Assembly: GCA_903877945.1 (NCBI GenBank)
Contig: CAIRFY010000107.1
Coordinates: 1-9,732, forward strand
Direction: 5' to 3'
DNA: 9,732 nucleotides
Source: an uncultured Oscillochloris sp.
GTDB lineage: Bacteria > Chloroflexota > Chloroflexia > Chloroflexales > Chloroflexaceae
The notes under the pieces were generated by a model. The model saw only the letters and a list, made by a program, of their open reading frames with translations. It did not search any database and was not told the DNA's origin. This document shows, piece after piece, positions 6,243 through 9,732 of this stretch (its first letter is position 1; each line of letters begins with the position of its first letter). The position numbers were made by a program, and so were the translations under genes.

Positions 6243-8054
6243 TTACGGCGGCCCGGTCGGGGTAAAGGTGCTGACAACGTCCTGGACGAGTACCTCGTCG
6301 TCGGCCTTGAGGCCGCTGAGGATCTCGACGTTTTCGCTGTTGCTCAGGCCGATGGTGACATCCTGGCGCGTGCTGGCGGGCTCGATGCTGGGGCTGCCAC
6401 CGCTGACCACCGTTACCGGGGGGCGGGTGGGGTCGAAGATCAGCACGTAGCTCTTGCCGCCCTCGGTGCGGACGGCGCGGCGGGGCACAAGCAGGGCCGC
6501 GTCTTTCTGGTTGGTGATAATCGCCACCACCGCCGTCATGCCTGGGCGCACGCCGCTGCTGCCCTTGTCGAGGTTCACCGTCACCGTGTAGGTGGTGGTG
6601 CCCTGGGCGCTGCGGGTGGCCTGAGGGGCGATCCCGGCCACCGCGCCGCCGATCTCGGCGCTGGGCAGGGCGTCGAGGCTTACCTGCACGCGCTGGCCGG
6701 GCTGCACCTGGGCGATGTCCAACTCGTCGATTGGCACGTCAATGTGGAAGCTGTGTACATCCACCACGGCGATGATCGCGGTGCTGTCGGCAATCTCGCC
6801 CACGTGCATATTGATCGCGGCGATGGTGGCGGCGAAGGGTGCCGTGAGGGTGGCGAGGTCGAGGTTGCGCTGGGCCTGCTTCACGCCCACCTCGGCGCGC
6901 ACCACGGTGGCCTCGCGGCTGGCCAGGGTGGCCTTGCTTGGGTCGGCGGTGAGCTTGTCGAGGCCGGCCTGGGCGATCTCGATGCTGGACTGGCTGGCGG
7001 CCAACTCGCTGGCCCGGTTGGCCCCGGTGAGTTGGGCCAACTTGGCTTGGGCACGCTGCACGGCGGCGCGGGCGTCGGCGAGATCCTCGGCCTTGGCCCC
7101 AGACAGCAGCTTGTCGCGGCTGGCGGCGGCGCTGACTAGGGCGGCCTGGTTCGTCTGGACGGTGTTGATCTCGTCCTGTCGGGCCTGCTCGTAGGCGACC
7201 TGGGCGGCCCTCAGGGCGGACTCGGCGTCGTCCACCGCGCGCAGCGCCTGGGCCTCCTGATCCTTGCGATCCTGGGGCAGATCGCCGGGCAGGCTCTCTA
7301 AACGGCGGTTAGCCCAATAGATCGTGCTGTAGGCATCCTGGGCGTTGCGCAGGGCGTTCGCCCTGGTCTCCATATCGACGTGGGCGCGATCCTTGGTCGC
7401 CGCCAAGGTAACCCGCGACTGATCGAGGGTATTCTGGGCGCGCTGCACCTGCTCGTTGGATGTGGCCAGTTCGTCGCTGGCCGGGCCGGCCTGGAGGCGG
7501 GACAGGCGAGCCTGGGCGCTGGTCAGGTCGGCGCGGGCGGCGTCGATATCGGCTTTGCTCACGCTGGTGGCGGCCTGCTGGTACTGGCTGCGGGCCTGCG
7601 CGAGGCGGGCCTGGGCCTCGGCCAGATCGGTCGCGCTGGCACCGTCCAGGAGTCCCTCATAGTCGGCCTGAGCCTGGCGCTGGTCGGCCTGGGCCTGCTC
7701 AAGCGAGAGACGCAGCCCGGCGCTGTCGATGCGGGCCAGGGGCGCACCCAGCTGCACGAGGTCGCCCGGTTGCACCAGGATTTCCGTCACCGTGCCGCTC
7801 TGCGCAAAGCGCAGCTTGGCCTCGGCGGCTGGCTCGATATTGCCAGTGGCGCTCACCGTCGAGTTGATCGTGCCGGTGCTGGGGGCCACCTTCTGCCAGC
7901 CGGTGGGCAACGTGCCCGCCGCCTCAGGCTTGGGGCGCAGGAGCAGGTAGCCGCCCCCGAGGGCTGCGACCACCAGCAGCATGACGCCGATGATCGTAAC
8001 CAGGCGGCGGCGGCCACTTCGATTCTTTTTGCGGGGGGTCTCAGCGGAAGCCAT
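6243..8054 (-). CDS. HlyD/MacA-type membrane-fusion adaptor of the ABC exporter
   Basis: This 603-residue adaptor is the first gene of the exporter operon. After a basic N-terminus (RKKNRSGRRR) a single membrane helix (about 18-39) anchors it, leaving the rest outside. The first lipoyl half is near 84-110 (SGTVTEILVQPGDLVQLGAPLARID). A very long Ala/Gln/Arg-rich alpha-helical coiled-coil region spans about 115-400. The second lipoyl half is TAPFAATIAAINMHVGEIA (404-422). A beta-barrel (about 435-515) and a membrane-proximal domain follow. It is longer than typical MacA (about 370 residues) because of the extended helical part, which carries five 'L-x-x-G/D...LA' repeats. The start was set at ATG 8052-8054 because AAGGAG lies eight bases upstream; the in-frame ATG at 8094-8096 has no such site and would add 14 atypical residues before the basic anchor. 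In an organism without an outer membrane it would work like YknX, without a TolC partner. Confidence 0.9.
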   Translation of the reverse strand: MASAETPRKKNRSGRRRLVTIIGVMLLVVAALGGGYLLLRPKPEAAGTLPTGWQKVAPSTGTINSTVSATGNIEPAAEAKLRFAQSGTVTEILVQPGDLVQLGAPLARIDSAGLRLSLEQAQADQRQAQADYEGLLDGASATDLAEAQARLAQARSQYQQAATSVSKADIDAARADLTSAQARLSRLQAGPASDELATSNEQVQRAQNTLDQSRVTLAATKDRAHVDMETRANALRNAQDAYSTIYWANRRLESLPGDLPQDRKDQEAQALRAVDDAESALRAAQVAYEQARQDEINTVQTNQAALVSAAASRDKLLSGAKAEDLADARAAVQRAQAKLAQLTGANRASELAASQSSIEIAQAGLDKLTADPSKATLASREATVVRAEVGVKQAQRNLDLATLTAPFAATIAAINMHVGEIADSTAIIAVVDVHSFHIDVPIDELDIAQVQPGQRVQVSLDALPSAEIGGAVAGIAPQATRSAQGTTTYTVTVNLDKGSSGVRPGMTAVVAIITNQKDAALLVPRRAVRTEGGKSYVLIFDPTRPPVTVVSGGSPSIEPASTRQDVTIGLSNSENVEILSGLKADDEVLVQDVVSTFTPTGPP

Positions 8055-8062
8055 TGTTCGCG

Positions 8063-8068
8063 CTCCTT
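8063..8068 (-). promoter_or_regulatory. Ribosome binding site deciding the adaptor start
   Basis: AAGGAG on the minus strand lies eight bases before the ATG at 8052-8054. No comparable site precedes the in-frame ATG at 8094-8096, so the shorter 603-residue adaptor is favoured. Confidence 0.75.
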
Positions 8069-8074
8069 GATCGA

Positions 8075-8092
8075 GGGAACAGGGAACAGGGA
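8075..8092. repeat. 7-bp tandem repeat in the adaptor leader
   Basis: GGGAACA occurs twice in tandem (8075-8081, 8082-8088) followed by a partial GGGA. It lies just upstream of the adaptor ribosome site, so in the transcript it is a TGTTCCC repeat. It may be a replication-slippage tract that varies in length between strains. Confidence 0.6.
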
Positions 8093-8142
8093 TCATCGTA
8101 TCACAGCTTCACCGTCCAAAACCAACAGAAAGCGCGGTCTGG

Positions 8143-8184
8143 GGCGCAGCCCTAGGAATGTTGCGCCAACCCTGGGGCTGCGCC
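8143..8184. repeat. 10-bp inverted repeat in the divergent intergenic region
   Basis: GGCGCAGCCC (8143-8152) pairs perfectly with GGGCTGCGCC (8175-8184) across 22 bases. It sits between the minus-strand exporter operon and the plus-strand dehydrogenase gene, upstream of the likely -10 box of the latter. It could be a shared operator or another REP-like palindrome. Confidence 0.55.
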
Positions 8185-8212
8185 ATCCCCAAGCCCTCGC
8201 GGGAGTCGGCTG

Positions 8213-8221
8213 TGCTACAAT
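8213..8221 (+). promoter_or_regulatory. Probable extended -10 promoter of the dehydrogenase gene
   Basis: TGCTACAAT matches the extended -10 pattern TGnTATAAT with one change. It is about 45 bases before the dehydrogenase start, predicting transcription from about 8228. No good -35 hexamer is found 16-18 bases upstream, which is tolerated in extended -10 promoters. Confidence 0.45.
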
Positions 8222-8231
8222 GGCCTCTAAT

Positions 8232-8249
8232 TCGTTCCAGGGCGAACGA
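8232..8249 (+). promoter_or_regulatory. 6-bp dyad at the predicted transcription start
   Basis: TCGTTC (8232-8237) and GAACGA (8244-8249) form a perfect inverted repeat around CAGGGC. It lies just downstream of the proposed -10 box and before the ribosome site. Its position suits a repressor operator or a short leader hairpin; the bound protein is unknown. Confidence 0.35.
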
Positions 8250-8265
8250 GTAATGCGAAAGGTTA

Positions 8266-9684
8266 ATGATCGTGAGCGATAGCGTTTACGATGTGGTGAT
8301 CATCGGGTCGGGGCCGGGCGGGTACGTCGCCGCCATCCGGGCCGGGCAACTGGGCCTGCGGACGGCTATCGTCGAGCTGGGCGCCCTCGGCGGGGTCTGC
8401 CTGAACGTCGGCTGCATCCCCACCAAGTCATTGCTGCACGCCGCCGATGTACTCGACGAGATCCGCGAGGCCAAGCGATTCGGGATCAGCATCGGCGAGG
8501 TTGGCTTTGAACTGGCTGGCGCGATGAAACATAAGGACGCGGTGGTCAAGGCCAGCACCGAGGGCGTGGCCTTCCTGATGAAGAAGAATAAGGTTGAGGT
8601 TGTGGCTGGGCGCGGCGTGATCGCCGGGCGCGGCGCGGTGCGCGTCCAGCTCACGGCGGGCGGCGAGCGCACCCTCGCTGCGAAGAACATCATTGTCTCC
8701 ACCGGCGGTCGCCCGCGACCCCTGCCCGGTGCCGAGTTTGACCGCCAGCGGATCCTCTCCTCCACCGACATGCTCGGCCTAAAGGAGATGCCTGGCAGCC
8801 TGCTGGCAATCGGGGCCGGTGCGATCGGGGTCGAGTTTGCCTCGATGTTCCGCACCTTCGGCTCGGAGGTGACGGTGCTGGAGGCTCTGCCCCGGATTGT
8901 GCCCAACGAGGATGAGGATGTCAGCGCCGAGCTGTCCAAGGCATTCCAGCGCCGTGGGATCAAGGCCATGGCCGGGGTGAAGATCGACGGCATCGACGCC
9001 GGTGGCGAGAAGGTGCTGGTCGCGCTGATCGATAGCGCCGGCAAGCCTAAACAGATCGCCGTCGATACCATCCTGGTCTCGATCGGCATCCTGCCAAACA
9101 CCCAGGGCATCGGCCTGGAGGATGCCGGGGTGAAGCTAGATTCCCGTGGCTTTATCGAGACCGACGGCTTCCTGCGTACCAGCGCCGACGGGGTCTACGC
9201 CGTCGGCGACTGCACGGCCAACACGCCCTGGCTGGCCCACAAGGCCAGCGCCGAGGGCATCCTGGCCGTCGAACACATCGCGGGCCAGCATGTCGTGCCG
9301 ATCAGCTACGGCAAGATCGCGGCCTGCACGTATTGCAGCCCCGAGATCGCCAGCATCGGCCTGAGCGAGGCCAGGGCCAAGGCGCAGGGCCACGAGGTGA
9401 AGGTGGGCAAGTTTTCCTTCTCGGCCAACGGCAAGGCCCGCGCGATCGGCCAGAACCGCTTCGGCTTCGTCAAGATCGTGGCCGAGAAGCACTACGACGA
9501 GGTGCTGGGCGTCCATATCATCGGCCCCAACGCCACCGAAATGATCGGCGAGGCTGCGGTCGCCCTCAGCCACGAGGCCACCGGGGCCAGCCTGCTCCAC
9601 ACCATTCACGCCCACCCCACGCTCCACGAGGTGATCGGCGAGGCCGCCCACGCACTCGTCCACGGCAGCGCGCTGCACATCTAG
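8266..9684 (+). CDS. lpdA: Dihydrolipoyl dehydrogenase (E3)
   Basis: This 472-residue flavoenzyme reoxidises dihydrolipoamide on 2-oxoacid dehydrogenase complexes or the glycine cleavage system, passing electrons through FAD to NAD+. Visible motifs are the FAD site GSGPGG (14-19), the redox-active disulfide Cys45-Cys50 in GGVCLNVGCIPTK, the NAD site GAGAIG (183-188) with Glu206 at the following strand end (fits NAD over NADP), the FAD motif AVGDC (312-316) and the C-terminal catalytic pair His450/Glu455 in HAHPTLHE. All key residues are present and the length is typical. The first ATG (8266-8268) is only three bases from AAAGG; a GTG at 8272-8274 is nine bases away and gives a more usual N-terminus (MSDSVYDVVIIGSG), so the true start may be two codons later. 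No E1 or E2 gene is in view, so the partner complex is unknown. The symbol is the general one for the family. Confidence 0.95.
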   Translation: MIVSDSVYDVVIIGSGPGGYVAAIRAGQLGLRTAIVELGALGGVCLNVGCIPTKSLLHAADVLDEIREAKRFGISIGEVGFELAGAMKHKDAVVKASTEGVAFLMKKNKVEVVAGRGVIAGRGAVRVQLTAGGERTLAAKNIIVSTGGRPRPLPGAEFDRQRILSSTDMLGLKEMPGSLLAIGAGAIGVEFASMFRTFGSEVTVLEALPRIVPNEDEDVSAELSKAFQRRGIKAMAGVKIDGIDAGGEKVLVALIDSAGKPKQIAVDTILVSIGILPNTQGIGLEDAGVKLDSRGFIETDGFLRTSADGVYAVGDCTANTPWLAHKASAEGILAVEHIAGQHVVPISYGKIAACTYCSPEIASIGLSEARAKAQGHEVKVGKFSFSANGKARAIGQNRFGFVKIVAEKHYDEVLGVHIIGPNATEMIGEAAVALSHEATGASLLHTIHAHPTLHEVIGEAAHALVHGSALHI

Positions 9685-9698
9685 TGCGGAGGGGTTTC

Positions 9699-9719
9699 GG
9701 GGAGGGCCGCGCCCTCCCC
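9699..9719 (+). terminator. Strong GC hairpin after the dehydrogenase gene
   Basis: GGGGAGGGC (9699-9707) pairs perfectly with GCCCTCCCC (9711-9719) around a three-base loop, starting 14 bases after the TAG stop. No T-run follows in the 13 bases that remain (C-rich instead). It may be a transcript-end structure, a factor-assisted terminator, or one of the GC palindromes that are frequent in this window. Confidence 0.5.
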
Positions 9720-9732
9720 CGCCCGCCCACCA

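Noticed and set aside
8055..8096. Upstream ATG extending the adaptor by 14 residues
   Set aside because: No ribosome site precedes it, and the GGGAACA tandem repeat would become coding; the inner ATG has AAGGAG eight bases away.
6180..8282. Long plus-strand frames (about 319 and 300 residues) opposite the adaptor
   Set aside because: Ala/Gly/Leu-rich antisense readings of the coiled-coil region with no recognisable domain; the adaptor on the other strand is unmistakable.
9699..9732. Classical intrinsic terminator after lpdA
   Set aside because: The hairpin is strong but no T-run follows, so it is recorded only as a possible terminator with modest confidence.

Overview
The window is GC-rich bacterial chromosome, most likely from the phylum Chloroflexota, perhaps class Chloroflexia. 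That placement is an inference from three things: an ABC exporter with separate ATPase and two paralogous permeases, a large HlyD-like adaptor with repeated 'LxxG...LA' helices, and short GC-rich palindromes scattered between genes. No rRNA, tRNA, CRISPR array, transposase, phage gene or replication origin is visible.

Layout. Positions 1-212 hold no gene, only small repeats. A CoA-disulfide reductase-like flavoprotein with a C-terminal rhodanese domain lies at 213-1967 (-). Upstream of it on the same strand are a possible 72-residue protein (2113-2331) and a 94-residue zinc-binding anti-sigma-like protein (2368-2652) whose Cys/His spacing matches redox-sensing ZAS proteins. A four-gene minus-strand exporter operon follows, in transcription order: adaptor (6243-8054), ATPase (5422-6150), permease (4132-5385) and second permease (2798-4063). 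A divergent intergenic region (8055-8265) separates it from a plus-strand dihydrolipoyl dehydrogenase (8266-9684), which is followed by a strong hairpin.

How they work together. The exporter is MacAB/YknXYZ-like: the ATPase should drive a heterodimer of the two MacB-type permeases, and the membrane-anchored adaptor should act on the outer face. Its substrate cannot be read from sequence. The flavoprotein-rhodanese and the ZAS-like anti-sigma factor both point to thiol or sulfane-sulfur redox biology, but their linkage is positional only. The lipoamide dehydrogenase is a typical E3 enzyme with no E1 or E2 gene in view.

The most unusual non-coding signal is that all three internal junctions of the exporter operon carry a strong palindrome touching or containing the stop codon of the upstream gene. 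Nothing here is clearly a new system. The redox neighbourhood (213-2652) and the stop-codon palindromes deserve the closest second look.
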